A stretch of 64,000 nucleotides of DNA from Hyphomicrobiales bacterium (GCA_900470155.1 UBZT01000008.1:246114-310113); one strand, 5' to 3'. Counted from the first letter of the stretch, positions 41,355 to 53,812 are shown. Numbers and translations: made by a program. The notes: generated from the letters alone by a model not told the origin.

Positions 41355-43460
41355 TCACCCGGCCCTGAGAAAGCGAATCGCTTCATCCCGCCGGTGTAGA
41401 TAGAGCAGCGTGCGCACCGCTTCGCCGCGCGCTGACGTCAGTTCCGGATCACGCTCCAGCAGATAGCTTGCGTCCTTGCGGGCGATCTCCAGAAGATCAC
41501 CATGCGCCTCGAGACTGGCGATCTTGAACCCCGGCGTGCCGGATTGCCGTGTGCCGAGCAATTCGCCTTCGCCGCGCAGCTTCAGGTCTTCCTCGGCGAT
41601 TAGGAACCCGTCCTCGCTGTCGCGCAGGATCGACAGCCGCGCCTTGCCGTTTTCCCCGAGCGGCCCCTTGTACATCAGGATGCAGCTCGACGCCTCGTCG
41701 CCGCGCCCGACCCGGCCACGCAACTGGTGGAGCTGGGCCAGACCGAACCGTTCGGCATGTTCGATCACCATGATCGTTGCGTCGGGCACGTCTACACCAA
41801 CCTCGACCACGGTTGTCGCGACCAGCAGCCGCGTTTCACCGTTCTTGAATGCCAGCATGGCGGCATCCTTCTCCGGGCCGCTCATGCGTCCATGCACCAG
41901 CCCGAGCGGCGCCTTGATCATCATCGACAATACCGAATGGCGCTCCTCCACCGACATCAGTTCGCTTTCTTCGGTCTCCTCGACCAGCGGGCAGATCCAG
42001 TAGGCCTTCTTGCCCTCGGCGATGGCAGCCCGCAGTCGTTCGATCACATCCTCAAGCCGTTCCGTCGGCACGGTCACCGTCTGGATCGGCTTGCGCCCGG
42101 CCGGCTTTTCGGTGAGCTTCGAGACATCCATGTCGCCGAAGGCCGCCAGCACCAGCGTGCGCGGGATCGGTGTCGCCGTCATCACCAACATATGCGGCGT
42201 GATGCCCTTGGCGGTCAGCCTGAGGCGTTGGTGCACGCCGAAACGATGCTGCTCGTCGACGACGGCCAGTGTCAGGTTTTTGTAGGACACGGCATCCTGG
42301 AACAGCGCATGGGTACCGATGACGATCTGCGCTTCGCCCGACGCGATCCGCTCCAGAATGGCCTCGCGCTCCTTGCCCTTGGTCCGCCCGGTCAGGACCT
42401 CGATCCGCAATCCGGCTGATGCCCCGAGCTTCGACAGTGTCGCGTGATGCTGCCGTGCCAGGATTTCGGTCGGCGCCATCAGCACGGTCTGGCCGCCGCT
42501 TTCGACAGCCGCCGCCATGGCAAACAGCGCCACCAGTGTCTTGCCCGCGCCGACATCGCCCTGCAGCAGCCGCAGCATGCGGGTATCCGAGCTCATATCG
42601 TTCAGGATATCGGCAATCGCCGCGACCTGGCTCTTGGTCGGCGAAAACGGCAGGGTGGCGCGGATCTGGTCGCTGATGACCCCTGTTGGCTTGATCGGCA
42701 CGCCCGGGATCCGCCGCAGCTTTTGCCGGACCAGCGCCAGCGACACCTGACCGGCAAGGAATTCGTCATAGGCAAGCCGGCGCCGCGCCGGCGCCTGCGG
42801 ATCGATATCCTTCTCGTCACGCGGATGGTGCAGCGCGACCAGCGCATCCTTGGCGCCGGCAAATCCCTGTTTCTGCACCAGTGGCGGATCGATCCATTCG
42901 GCAAGTTCCGGCATGCGCTCAACCGCAGCCTCGATCGATTTGCGCAACACTTTCGGTGAAAGCCCCGCCGTCAGCGGATAGACGGGCTCGACCAGTGGCA
43001 GGTTTTCCGCCTCGCTCGCTCTGACCATGAAATCCGGATGCACCATCGAGGCGCGGCCGTTGAACCAGTCGATCTTGCCCGACACCATGACGATCTCGTC
43101 GATCGGCAGCGCCTTGTCCAGCCAGTTGCCCTTGGCGCGGAAGAAGGTCAGCGCCAGTTCGCCCGTCTCGTCGTGCAGGAAAACACGGTAGGGCAGGTTG
43201 CTCTTGCCTGGCGGTGGCGGCTGATGCCGGTCGACGCGTCCGGTGACAGTCACCAGCGCACCGGGCTGCGCCAGCGCAATGCCGGGCTGGTGGCGCCGGT
43301 CGATCAGCCGATGCGGCGCCAGGAACAGCAGATCGACGACCCGCGTATCCTCCGCATCCTCGCGCCCCATCAGGGTTGCGAGAAGTTTGGCGAGCTTGGG
43401 GCCAACGCCGGCAAGCGAGGCTACGGAGGCGAACAGGGGATCAAGAAGGGTAGGGCGCAT
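41355..43460 (-). CDS. recG: ATP-dependent DNA helicase RecG
   Basis: A 701-residue helicase that remodels stalled replication forks and Holliday junctions. The N-terminal wedge/OB domain is followed by the helicase core: motif I LLQGDVGAGKTLVALFA, motif II VVDEQHRFGVHQR, motif III VMTATPIPRTL, and motif VI QLHQLRGRVGRGDEAS, then the RecG-specific TRG segment RLSILRDSEDGFLIAEEDLKLRG. The ATG at 43460 (MRPTLLDPLFAS) fits the family start better than the upstream frame from 43499. It is divergent from sdhE with a 96-bp gap. The recG-sdhE-mfd order is typical of rhizobia. Confidence 0.96.
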   Translation of the reverse strand: MRPTLLDPLFASVASLAGVGPKLAKLLATLMGREDAEDTRVVDLLFLAPHRLIDRRHQPGIALAQPGALVTVTGRVDRHQPPPPGKSNLPYRVFLHDETGELALTFFRAKGNWLDKALPIDEIVMVSGKIDWFNGRASMVHPDFMVRASEAENLPLVEPVYPLTAGLSPKVLRKSIEAAVERMPELAEWIDPPLVQKQGFAGAKDALVALHHPRDEKDIDPQAPARRRLAYDEFLAGQVSLALVRQKLRRIPGVPIKPTGVISDQIRATLPFSPTKSQVAAIADILNDMSSDTRMLRLLQGDVGAGKTLVALFAMAAAVESGGQTVLMAPTEILARQHHATLSKLGASAGLRIEVLTGRTKGKEREAILERIASGEAQIVIGTHALFQDAVSYKNLTLAVVDEQHRFGVHQRLRLTAKGITPHMLVMTATPIPRTLVLAAFGDMDVSKLTEKPAGRKPIQTVTVPTERLEDVIERLRAAIAEGKKAYWICPLVEETEESELMSVEERHSVLSMMIKAPLGLVHGRMSGPEKDAAMLAFKNGETRLLVATTVVEVGVDVPDATIMVIEHAERFGLAQLHQLRGRVGRGDEASSCILMYKGPLGENGKARLSILRDSEDGFLIAEEDLKLRGEGELLGTRQSGTPGFKIASLEAHGDLLEIARKDASYLLERDPELTSARGEAVRTLLYLHRRDEAIRFLRAG

Positions 43461-43556
43461 GATGCCGGCAAAATGCCCAGCAAATTGCCGCCTTGGCAAG
43501 CTGACAATTGCTCCGCTTAGTTCTATAGAGGCCCATCAACAGGAAGGAATGTGCCG

Positions 43557-43868
43557 ATGACCGGTTTGATCATGAGCAGTGCCGAGCTTGATCCGCGCCG
43601 CCGGCGGATTCTGTTCCGCTGCTGGCATCGCGGCATCCGCGAAATGGACCTGATGCTCGGCCAGTTCTGCGAAGCCGAAATCGCCACCTTGCCGGATGCG
43701 GATCTCGACGAGCTGGAACTGATCATGGCCGAGGAGGATAATGATCTGGTCAAGTGGGTCACGGGCGCCGAGCCCATTCCGGAACGCTTCCGGACGCCGC
43801 TGTTCATGCGCATAGCCGCTCTTCGCCCCGATTTTTCGCCGGTAAATGCCGAAACGCTTGCAAAGTAG
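43557..43868 (+). CDS. sdhE: FAD assembly factor SdhE
   Basis: A 103-residue member of the SdhE/Sdh5 (DUF339) family that helps attach FAD covalently to succinate dehydrogenase. The conserved RGxxE-type motif is seen in WHRGIREMDLMLGQFCE, followed by LELIMAEEDNDLVKWVTGAE. Start choice lies among GTG 43551, ATG 43557 and ATG 43572; ATG 43557, with AAGGAA seven to twelve bases upstream, is preferred. It is followed six bases after its stop by mfd and is probably co-transcribed with it. Confidence 0.92.
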   Translation: MTGLIMSSAELDPRRRRILFRCWHRGIREMDLMLGQFCEAEIATLPDADLDELELIMAEEDNDLVKWVTGAEPIPERFRTPLFMRIAALRPDFSPVNAETLAK

Positions 43869-43874
43869 TCCAAG

Positions 43875-47384
<3,510 letters not shown>

Positions 47385-47404
47385 GCGAGCTGCGTCTGCG
47401 CAGG

Positions 47405-47887
47405 TCAGTCGCGGCGTGCTGCAATCCGACGCATCTGGAAGCCGGTCTTGTTCTGTTCGAGGCCGGCAGACCGGTAGAAATTATGCGTCTCTGGCCTGTT
47501 GGACCCCGTCAGCAGCATGACCTTGTAACATCCGTGATCCCAGGCCGTGGCGACCGCCTGCAACAGCGTTTTCCGGCCATAGCCTCGTCCGCGTCTGGCC
47601 GTGGCCGTCACGACATTCTCGATCAGTCCGTAAGGTTGGCCGGCGCGCGTCAGGTTGGGAACAACGACCAGCGTTACTGTGCTGACGATCTCCTCATCCA
47701 GTAGGCCGATAAAGATGGCGCTGCCGGTGATCCGCAGGAGCGAGCCAAGCCGGGATTCGGCTTCGGGCAGCGCGAGCTCAGGATCGTCGGGGTTGAGATC
47801 GCGATAAAGCAGCAGAAGCTTCGGCAGATCGTTGAAATCCGCAGGTCGCACGACAAACGCTGCCTCACCCTCGACTGGCCACTCCAT
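47405..47887 (-). CDS. GNAT-family N-acetyltransferase
   Basis: A 160-residue acetyltransferase with FVVRPADFNDLPKLLLLYRD at the start. The acetyl-CoA loop is modified (ATARRGRGYGRKTLLQAVA), and the C-terminal VMLLTGSNRPETHNFYRSAG is typical of GNAT proteins that act on small amines or peptides. The substrate is unknown. It converges on mfd (20 bp apart) and follows the EamA gene on the same strand 12 bp upstream, so the two may be co-transcribed. Confidence 0.86.
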   Translation of the reverse strand: MEWPVEGEAAFVVRPADFNDLPKLLLLYRDLNPDDPELALPEAESRLGSLLRITGSAIFIGLLDEEIVSTVTLVVVPNLTRAGQPYGLIENVVTATARRGRGYGRKTLLQAVATAWDHGCYKVMLLTGSNRPETHNFYRSAGLEQNKTGFQMRRIAARRD

Positions 47888-47899
47888 TGCGCCCTCCGT

Positions 47900-48832
47900 T
47901 CAATCACCCTCTTCCGGCTTGATCGCCAGCGCCGCGTCGCTTTTCCCGGCAACGGACGGGGGCAGGGCGACCCCGCGTTTGCGCTCGCGTGTCAGCGTCA
48001 GAAGTCCGGACCCGACGATCAGCGCGATGCCGACCGCCATGAAACCATCGACCTTGTCGCCGAACACTAGGTAGCCGAGCAGGATCGCCCAGAGCATCTG
48101 GCTGTACTGGATCGGCCCGACAATGGCGGGCGGCGCGTAAAACGAGGCCAGCATCATCAGCACGTTGCCGATTGCCCCGAGAATGCCAAACGCGGCGAGC
48201 AAGGCGAAGTCGCCGGACGACGGCATTTGGAAACTCGGCACGGCAACGACGGCGCAGATCAGCACGCTGCCGAGCAGGCCTGCGCCATAGAGCGAGATGT
48301 TCTTTTCCTTGGGTCCCATCGCCCGGAAAATGATAATGGTCACGGCGCCGGCAAAGCCGGAGGCAAGCGCTGCCAGATGGCCGGTCTGCAATTCGCGAAA
48401 TCCGGGTCGCAGCACCACCAGAACGCCGAGAAAGCCGATCAGCACGGCGCCCCAGCGCTTCATGCCGACCTGATCTTTCAGAAAGATCACCGACATGATC
48501 GTCGCAAACGACGGCAGCAGGAAGATCAGGCAGAAGGCTTCGGCCATGCTCAGCTGGGTAAAGGCGATGATGCTGCCGATCGTGCCGACCGCCGAGCAGA
48601 CGAAACGCAACGACCAGAGCGGCCAGTTGGTGGTGCGCACCAGATCCAGCCAATGGTCGCCGCGTTTCATCAGGAAGGGAATGGCGAAAACGCCGAAGCT
48701 TGATCCGATGAAGCCTGCCAGGAAGGGCGAAACCCGCCCATCGACCAGCTTGATCGAGCCGTCACTGAATGCGTAAGCGGCAAAGCAGATGAAGGCGAGG
48801 ACGACGCCTTTGAAAGTTGTATCGGAAGACAA
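47900..48832 (-). CDS. EamA/DMT-family transporter
   Basis: A 310-residue membrane protein with ten hydrophobic segments in two EamA repeats, such as VVLAFICFAAYAFSDGSIKL, MAEAFCLIFLLPSFATIMSV, FLGVLVVLRPGF, and ILGAIGNVLMMLASFYAPPA in the second half. DMT exporters move amino acids, purines or other small molecules; the substrate is unknown. The frame opens with a TTG at 48832, and no ATG or GTG lies nearby. A GC-rich hairpin just upstream could affect its expression. Confidence 0.88.
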   Translation of the reverse strand: MSSDTTFKGVVLAFICFAAYAFSDGSIKLVDGRVSPFLAGFIGSSFGVFAIPFLMKRGDHWLDLVRTTNWPLWSLRFVCSAVGTIGSIIAFTQLSMAEAFCLIFLLPSFATIMSVIFLKDQVGMKRWGAVLIGFLGVLVVLRPGFRELQTGHLAALASGFAGAVTIIIFRAMGPKEKNISLYGAGLLGSVLICAVVAVPSFQMPSSGDFALLAAFGILGAIGNVLMMLASFYAPPAIVGPIQYSQMLWAILLGYLVFGDKVDGFMAVGIALIVGSGLLTLTRERKRGVALPPSVAGKSDAALAIKPEEGD

Positions 48833-48836
48833 GGTG

Positions 48837-48869
48837 AAAATCCCGGGGAGGAAGAGCTTCCCCCGGGAT
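48837..48869 (-). terminator. GC-rich hairpin with T run after the DsbA-like gene
   Basis: On the minus strand ATCCCGGGG (48869-48861) pairs with CCCCGGGAT (48848-48840), followed by TTTT. It lies 21 bp after the oxidoreductase stop and only five bases before the TTG start of the EamA gene. It may thus act as an attenuator over that start. Confidence 0.6.
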
Positions 48870-48889
48870 AAGTTGCTTCGCTTCCTGCG

Positions 48890-49561
48890 TCAATTCAGAT
48901 TGCGCAGGGCCTCCGCCTTGGCCTTTGCGATTTCTCGCATGGCATTGGCCAGTTCGGCCGCAGGTTGTGCGCCGCTGACCGCATATTGCTGGTCGAAGAT
49001 GAAGAACGGCACGCCGTTGACGCCCATCTGCTTGGCCGCCTCGACTTCGCTCAGCACGTGCTGCACGTCGGCATCACCGGAGAGCAGCGTCTCGACCACC
49101 GAGCGCATCATGCCCGCTTCCTCGGCAATATCGGCCAGCACTTTCGCATCGCCGATATTGCGACCCTGTTCGAAATTGGCGCGAAACAGCCCATCGACGA
49201 TCCGGCCCTGAACCTCGCGGCTTTCCTGGCTCGCCCAGTGGATTAGGCGATGCGCATCCAGCGTATTCGGCCCGACCTTGATGGCGTCGAAGTTGAATGG
49301 GATCCCGACCTCGGCACCGAGCGCCTTCAGTTCGGCATGGGCCGAATCCATGCGTTCCTTGCCGCCGAGCTTCTTGGCCAGCTCGACTTGATGATCGACG
49401 CCTTCCGGCGGATAGTCGGGATTGAGCTGGTAGGGCCGCCAATTGATGTCGATGCTGACTTCGTCCTGCACCTCGGCGATCGCCAATTCGAGCCGCGCCT
49501 TGCCGAGGAAACACCAGGGGCAGACGACGTCGGAAACGAGGTCGATGGTGATCCGGTCCAT
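48890..49561 (-). CDS. DsbA-family oxidoreductase (FrnE-like)
   Basis: A 223-residue thioredoxin-fold protein of the DsbA/FrnE type. The active-site motif is VVCPWCFLGKARLE (CPWC) near residue 16, with the inserted helical domain and the cis-Pro loop MGVNGVPFFIFDQQYAVSG at the end. It has no signal peptide, so it is likely cytoplasmic, as is usual for FrnE proteins. Those act as disulfide isomerases or 2-hydroxychromene-2-carboxylate isomerase-like enzymes. The ATG at 49561 has the AAAGGACA ribosome site. It is a single gene upstream of the EamA transporter, separated by a hairpin. Confidence 0.9.
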   Translation of the reverse strand: MDRITIDLVSDVVCPWCFLGKARLELAIAEVQDEVSIDINWRPYQLNPDYPPEGVDHQVELAKKLGGKERMDSAHAELKALGAEVGIPFNFDAIKVGPNTLDAHRLIHWASQESREVQGRIVDGLFRANFEQGRNIGDAKVLADIAEEAGMMRSVVETLLSGDADVQHVLSEVEAAKQMGVNGVPFFIFDQQYAVSGAQPAAELANAMREIAKAKAEALRNLN

Positions 49562-49672
49562 GATGTATGTCCTTTCGGGAAGAAGCGGTCGAAAAATTCA
49601 GTGTCCGCAATAGACAAACGCCAGCCCAGGTCAAGCCGGGACCGGCGGTTTCCAATGCACGTCCGCGTGAGA

Positions 49673-51478
49673 TTACTGCGCCCGCGCGTCGAACCAGACC
49701 GAACGCTGGTAGCCATAGAGCGGTGTCACCTCCGGTCGGCCGATATGCTTCCACCGGGCAACCCACTGTTCGCCGATATGATAGAGCGGCACGACATAGT
49801 GCCCGGCGACCAGCAGCCGGTCATAGGCCCTGACGGCAGCCTTGAAATCGTCGGGGTCACGCGCCTGCAGCAGCGCCTCTATCATCCGGTCGATATCGGC
49901 ATCAGCGACGCCGGCATAATTGAAGCTTCCGGCCGCATCCCTCGAGGGCGAACCCCAGCGGTTCGGCTGTTCCGCGCCCGGAGACAGCGAGGATGTGTAG
50001 GCCTTGATGATCATGTCATAGTCGAAATTGTTCGACCGCGCCTGGTACTGCGCGTCGTCCACGGTGCGGATCGCCATGTCGATGCCGATCAGCTTCAAGG
50101 TGCGCTGATAGGCAATTGCCATTTTCTCCTGGCCTTCGTTCTGGGTCATCACCTCGAAGGCAAGCGGCTTGCCGCTGGCATCCAGCATCTTGCCGCCCTG
50201 GATCTTGTAACCCGCCTCGGCAAACAGCTTGACCGCCTGGCCAAGCGCCTTGCGGTCGCCGCCCGACGCATCGGTCTTCGGCAGGGTATAGGTGCCGGCA
50301 AGGATATCTGCCGGGATCCTGTCCTTTGCCGCTCCCAGCAGCGCAAGCTCGCGGTCGTCCGCCGCATTGCCATAGGCGCCAAGCGTCGAATTCTGCCAAT
50401 AGCTCTGCGTGCGGGTAAAGGCGCCGCTGAACAGTGTCTTGTTCAACCATTCGAAATCGAAGGCCACCGACAGCGCCTCGCGGACCTTCGCGTCGGCAAA
50501 GATCGGCCGGCGGGTGTTGAACACGAATCCGAGCATGCCGGATGGCAATCCCGGTTTGAACGCTTCCTTGACGACATCGCCCTTCTCTACCGCCGGGAAG
50601 TCATAGGCGCGCAGCCAGTGATTGGCATCACCCTCGGGATAGACATCGATCTCGCCTTTCTTGAAGGCTTCGAACAGCGTCGATTCCTGCAGGAAATAGC
50701 TGACACTGATCTCGTCGTAATTGTCGAAGCCGATCTTCGAGGAGATATCCTTGCCCCAGTAATTCGGGTCGCGCCCCCAAGTGATCTTCTCGCCGGCGCG
50801 GATATCCTTGATCTTGTAGGGACCGGAACCGACCGGAACGGTGAGGGACGTCTGCTCGAATGTCGCGGCATCGACGGCATGTTTCGGCAGGATCGGTGTC
50901 GACGATGCAAAGATCAGCGCCGTTTCGCGATTGGCCTTGTCGTTGAAGGTGAATTTGACGCCGTGTTCGCCGACCTTCTCCATCGTCTCGACGACCGCAA
51001 GCCGCGAGTTGAACGGCGGGCGACCCTTGTCGCGCAGCAGTTCGAAGGTGAACATCACATCCTCCGGCGTGACCGGCTTGCCATCGGACCAATGTGCCTT
51101 GGGATTGAGGTTGAACTGGACGAAGCTGCGCGCCTCGTCCCATTCCACAGTCTCGGCAAGCAGGCCATACAGGGTGAACGGCTCGTCGGATGAGCGGGTC
51201 ATCAGCGGTTCGTAAAGCAGGTTGCCGAATTCCGGATCCCAGACCCCGCGCGCCGATGTGCGCATGCCCTTGAGCACGAAAGGGTTGAGCGCATCGAAGG
51301 TACCGACGACCCCGTAATTGACCTTGCCGCCCTTTTTAGCCTCGGCGTTGACGTAGGGAAAATGCCGGTAGTCGGCGCTCAGCATCGGTTCCCCGTGCAT
51401 GGCGATCCCATGCAATGGTTCGGCCTGGGCAAGCGAGCAGAACGGCAGAAACAGCAGGCAAAGGGCGAGGCGACGCAA
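49673..51478 (-). CDS. Family 5 peptide-type ABC transporter binding protein (YejA-like)
   Basis: A 601-residue periplasmic binding protein of the oligopeptide (SBP_bac_5) family. The signal peptide MRRLALCLLFLPFCSLAQA appears if translation starts at TTG 51478, which has GGAGGA seven bases upstream. Conserved parts include HGIAMHGEPMLSADYRHFPY, NLNPKAHWSDGKPVTPEDV, VPVGSGPYKI and VREALSVAFDFEWLNKTLF. The early HFPYVNAEAKKGGKVNYG points to the YejA subgroup, which in enteric bacteria imports peptides such as microcin C. No permease or ATPase gene is beside it, so it is an orphan subunit here or works with genes elsewhere. Confidence 0.9.
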   Translation of the reverse strand: MRRLALCLLFLPFCSLAQAEPLHGIAMHGEPMLSADYRHFPYVNAEAKKGGKVNYGVVGTFDALNPFVLKGMRTSARGVWDPEFGNLLYEPLMTRSSDEPFTLYGLLAETVEWDEARSFVQFNLNPKAHWSDGKPVTPEDVMFTFELLRDKGRPPFNSRLAVVETMEKVGEHGVKFTFNDKANRETALIFASSTPILPKHAVDAATFEQTSLTVPVGSGPYKIKDIRAGEKITWGRDPNYWGKDISSKIGFDNYDEISVSYFLQESTLFEAFKKGEIDVYPEGDANHWLRAYDFPAVEKGDVVKEAFKPGLPSGMLGFVFNTRRPIFADAKVREALSVAFDFEWLNKTLFSGAFTRTQSYWQNSTLGAYGNAADDRELALLGAAKDRIPADILAGTYTLPKTDASGGDRKALGQAVKLFAEAGYKIQGGKMLDASGKPLAFEVMTQNEGQEKMAIAYQRTLKLIGIDMAIRTVDDAQYQARSNNFDYDMIIKAYTSSLSPGAEQPNRWGSPSRDAAGSFNYAGVADADIDRMIEALLQARDPDDFKAAVRAYDRLLVAGHYVVPLYHIGEQWVARWKHIGRPEVTPLYGYQRSVWFDARAQ

Positions 51479-51592
51479 TGTATAGTCCTCCGGCAAGAAT
51501 CTGGAAACGCCGGGAAGCTAGCACAATCACCACAAATCCAACACATCACGGTGCGATTAACCCGAAAGGTCATACTGTAGCGGCAAAGAAAA

Positions 51593-51607
51593 GCTGGATA
51601 TTCCAGC
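51593..51607. promoter_or_regulatory. 15-bp palindrome between the peptide-binding protein and ialB genes
   Basis: GCTGGA (51593-51598), TAT, TCCAGC (51602-51607) forms a perfect inverted repeat in the 266-bp space between divergent genes. It could be an operator for either gene. No regulator is assigned. Confidence 0.3.
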
Positions 51608-51744
51608 CGTCGCGATGTAACAGGTGTGCCAGATCACTGGGTCATGTATTTGCCTCATTTGGAGGACAGGTGACGGCGACTACGACCGGTGAACGACGCG
51701 GCGAAAAGTCCGCGCGACAGGGGTTTTCAGGAGACGGAATACGG

Positions 51745-52380
51745 ATGATGTTCAATTTTAACAAAGCAACCCGGACGGCTGTGTCCGCCCTCGCTCTGAC
51801 GCTCGGCGCCGCCGCCATGCCTGCAGTTGGCCAGGCCCAGGAAGCAGCACCGGCTGCAGCCCCTGCAAAGTGGTTCAAGACCTGCGCCAAGCAGGAAGAG
51901 TCCGACGTCTGCGTGGTTCAGAACCAGCAGGTCGCGGCGAACGGCCAGTTGATCACCGCCGTCGGCCTGATCTCGGTCGAAGGCAAGGTCAACCGCAAGC
52001 TGATGCAGGTAACGGTTCCGACCGCACGTCTGATCCCGCCGGGCATTCTCATGCAGATCGATGGCGGCAAGGGCGTCAAGCTCGACTACACCGTCTGCCT
52101 GCCGGACCGTTGCACGGCTGAAATGCCGTTGACCGACGCGCTCATTGCCAGCCTGAAGAAGGGCAACGAAGTCGTTCTGACGTCGATCAACTTCCGCCGC
52201 GCACCGAACCCGATCAAGATTCCGCTGGAAGGTTTCACCGGTGCTTTCGACGGCGAGGCGATGTCCCAGTCGCAGGCTGACGAACGTCAGCGCCTGCTGC
52301 AGGAAGCCATGCAGAAGAAGCAGGAAGAGCGTAACAAGGCGATCACCGACGCCCAGAACGCTGCCAAGCAGGGTAACTGA
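51745..52380 (+). CDS. Invasion-associated locus B (IalB) family periplasmic protein
   Basis: A 211-residue exported protein. The start at ATG 51745 or 51748 gives a signal peptide (FNFNKATRTAVSALALTLG then AAAMPAVGQAQE). The IalB-like domain has WFKTCAKQEESDVCVVQNQQ, LIPPGILMQIDGGKG and KLDYTVCLPDRCTAEMPL. The paired cysteines suggest disulfides. A glutamine- and lysine-rich helix ends the chain (QADERQRLLQEAMQKKQEER). In Bartonella IalB promotes erythrocyte invasion. The rhizobial relatives are general envelope proteins with no proven invasion role. A strong terminator follows, shared with hspQ. Confidence 0.88.
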   Translation: MMFNFNKATRTAVSALALTLGAAAMPAVGQAQEAAPAAAPAKWFKTCAKQEESDVCVVQNQQVAANGQLITAVGLISVEGKVNRKLMQVTVPTARLIPPGILMQIDGGKGVKLDYTVCLPDRCTAEMPLTDALIASLKKGNEVVLTSINFRRAPNPIKIPLEGFTGAFDGEAMSQSQADERQRLLQEAMQKKQEERNKAITDAQNAAKQGN

Positions 52381-52424
52381 TACCGGTTATCGATGCCGCT
52401 TCTGGTGTCTTGGCGAAAAAAATC

Positions 52425-52452
52425 AGCCCGCGTCGTTGGACGCGGGCTTTTT
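52425..52452. terminator. Bidirectional rho-independent terminator between ialB and hspQ
   Basis: AGCCCGCGTC (52425-52434) pairs perfectly with GACGCGGGCT (52439-52448) around GTTG. A T run follows on the plus strand and an A run precedes it, giving a T run for the minus transcript. Confidence 0.93.
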
Positions 52453-52487
52453 CGTGCTGGGTTGGTGATCGTAGATGCCTGGAAGGC

Positions 52488-52817
52488 TCAATGCGCGAAG
52501 TTGACCTTCGGCTTGTAGTGCCCGGCGTTCTTCTTGTCGAAGATCTGCTGGATATGCGGATTGCGCAGGGGCTCTTCACTTCCGTCCGACTCCAGGTTCT
52601 GCTCGGAAACATAGGCGACATATTCCGTCTCCGAGTTCTCCGCGAGCAAATGGTAGAAGGGCTGGTCCTTGCTCGGACGAACCTCTGCCGGGATCGCATT
52701 CCACCATTCCTCGGAATTGGAAAATTCCGGGTCAACGTCGAAGATCACGCCACGGAACGGGAAGACCTTGTGCCGTACGACATCTCCTATACCAAATTTA
52801 GCGCTTCGTTGTTTCAT
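52488..52817 (-). CDS. hspQ: Heat shock protein HspQ
   Basis: A 109-residue protein of the HspQ/YccV family, starting MKQRSAKFGIGDVVRHK, with the conserved core FPFRGVIFDVDPEFSNSEEWW and PFYHLLAENSETEYVAYVSE. HspQ is a hemimethylated-DNA-binding-like domain that in enteric bacteria is a substrate and adaptor of Lon protease. The C-terminal NPHIQQIFDKKNAGHYKPK is longer than in E. coli, as usual in rhizobia. The in-frame extension upstream to 53672 belongs to the antisense of the next gene and is not real. It converges on ialB with a terminator between. Confidence 0.94.
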   Translation of the reverse strand: MKQRSAKFGIGDVVRHKVFPFRGVIFDVDPEFSNSEEWWNAIPAEVRPSKDQPFYHLLAENSETEYVAYVSEQNLESDGSEEPLRNPHIQQIFDKKNAGHYKPKVNFAH

Positions 52818-52864
52818 GGTTTCACTTCCTTTCCCTTCTATATTTGGGACGGAAACACACATAA

Positions 52865-53812
52865 TCAAGGGTTCTCGCCTTTGCCGCCTGTCACGCCACT
52901 CGGATTGCGGGCCAATGCCGTTGCCAGAATCAGCCCGCCCATGACCAGGACGATGCCGAGCGCATGATAGCTTTCGAAGCTTTCGCCGAGAAAGACGACC
53001 GCCATGATGATTGAGGTCGGCGGCATCAGGTAGAGCGTCATGCCGGCAATGCCCGGACCGAAAACCTGCACGGCATGCTGGAAACAATAGAAGGCGGCCA
53101 GCGAGGCAAACAGGATGATGCCGGCAAGTTTGGCAAAGTCGAGAGGTGTGTCCGGCAACAGTCCGCCGGAAAACATCTCGTAAAGCCCCGCCGGCACCAG
53201 CACGATCGCCCCGGAGAGCGCCAGCAGCCCGAACAACGGCAGCGGCGGCATGAGACGGACAGCCGGACTGCGCAGCAGCAGCGAATAGAGCGCAAAGGCA
53301 ATGGCTGCCGCCAGGATGGCAAGGTCGCCAATATTGAAGCTGAGGTGCAGCAGGGCTGCCACATCGCCCTTCAGCACGATCACCGCAACGCCGGCAAAGG
53401 CGATCATCATGCCGGAAAGCTCGATCAGGCTGATCCTGCGGCCCTGGAACAGCCATTGGAAGACAATGATGAACAGCGATGACGTCGTGTAGATCAACGT
53501 CGCGTTCGAGGCGGTCGTCAATGTCAGAGCCCAATAGACGACGCCGCCACAGATCCCCATGCCCAGGATGCCGAGCACCAGCCACAGCAGCGTATGGTGG
53601 CGGATAAATTGAAGGCAGAGCGTGCGCTCGCGCCAGACAAAGGGAAACATGATCAGCGCTGAGCCAGCCCAACGCAGCAGGGCTGTGGTGAACGGGGCAA
53701 TGTCGCCGGTAATGCCCCGACCGAAGATCAGGTTCGACGAAAAGAAGACCGGCGCCAGCAGGAAAAGCGTCCAGTCGATCATGCGCGGCGGCGGCGAAGC
53801 GGAATGAGGCAT
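52865..53812 (-). CDS. EamA/DMT-family transporter
   Basis: A 315-residue membrane protein with ten hydrophobic segments and two EamA domains: LFLLAPVFFSSNLIFGRGIT in the first, VLGILGMGICGGVVYWALTL, and GMTLYLMPPTSIIMAVVFLG near the end. The substrate is unknown. Start choice between ATG 53812 and ATG 53782 is open; 53812 is used. hspQ follows 47 bp downstream on the same strand. The upstream region holds a dyad (53867-53899). Confidence 0.88.
   Translation of the reverse strand: MPHSASPPPRMIDWTLFLLAPVFFSSNLIFGRGITGDIAPFTTALLRWAGSALIMFPFVWRERTLCLQFIRHHTLLWLVLGILGMGICGGVVYWALTLTTASNATLIYTTSSLFIIVFQWLFQGRRISLIELSGMMIAFAGVAVIVLKGDVAALLHLSFNIGDLAILAAAIAFALYSLLLRSPAVRLMPPLPLFGLLALSGAIVLVPAGLYEMFSGGLLPDTPLDFAKLAGIILFASLAAFYCFQHAVQVFGPGIAGMTLYLMPPTSIIMAVVFLGESFESYHALGIVLVMGGLILATALARNPSGVTGGKGENP

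Noticed and set aside
49250..51193. 647-codon plus-strand frame across the dsbA-like and peptide-binding genes
   Set aside because: It crosses two real minus-strand genes and a gap; composition is typical of a shadow frame.
52818..53672. N-terminal extension of hspQ that would give a 394-residue protein
   Set aside because: The extension is antisense-strand reading through the EamA gene in another frame; HspQ proper starts at 52817 with the family N-terminus.
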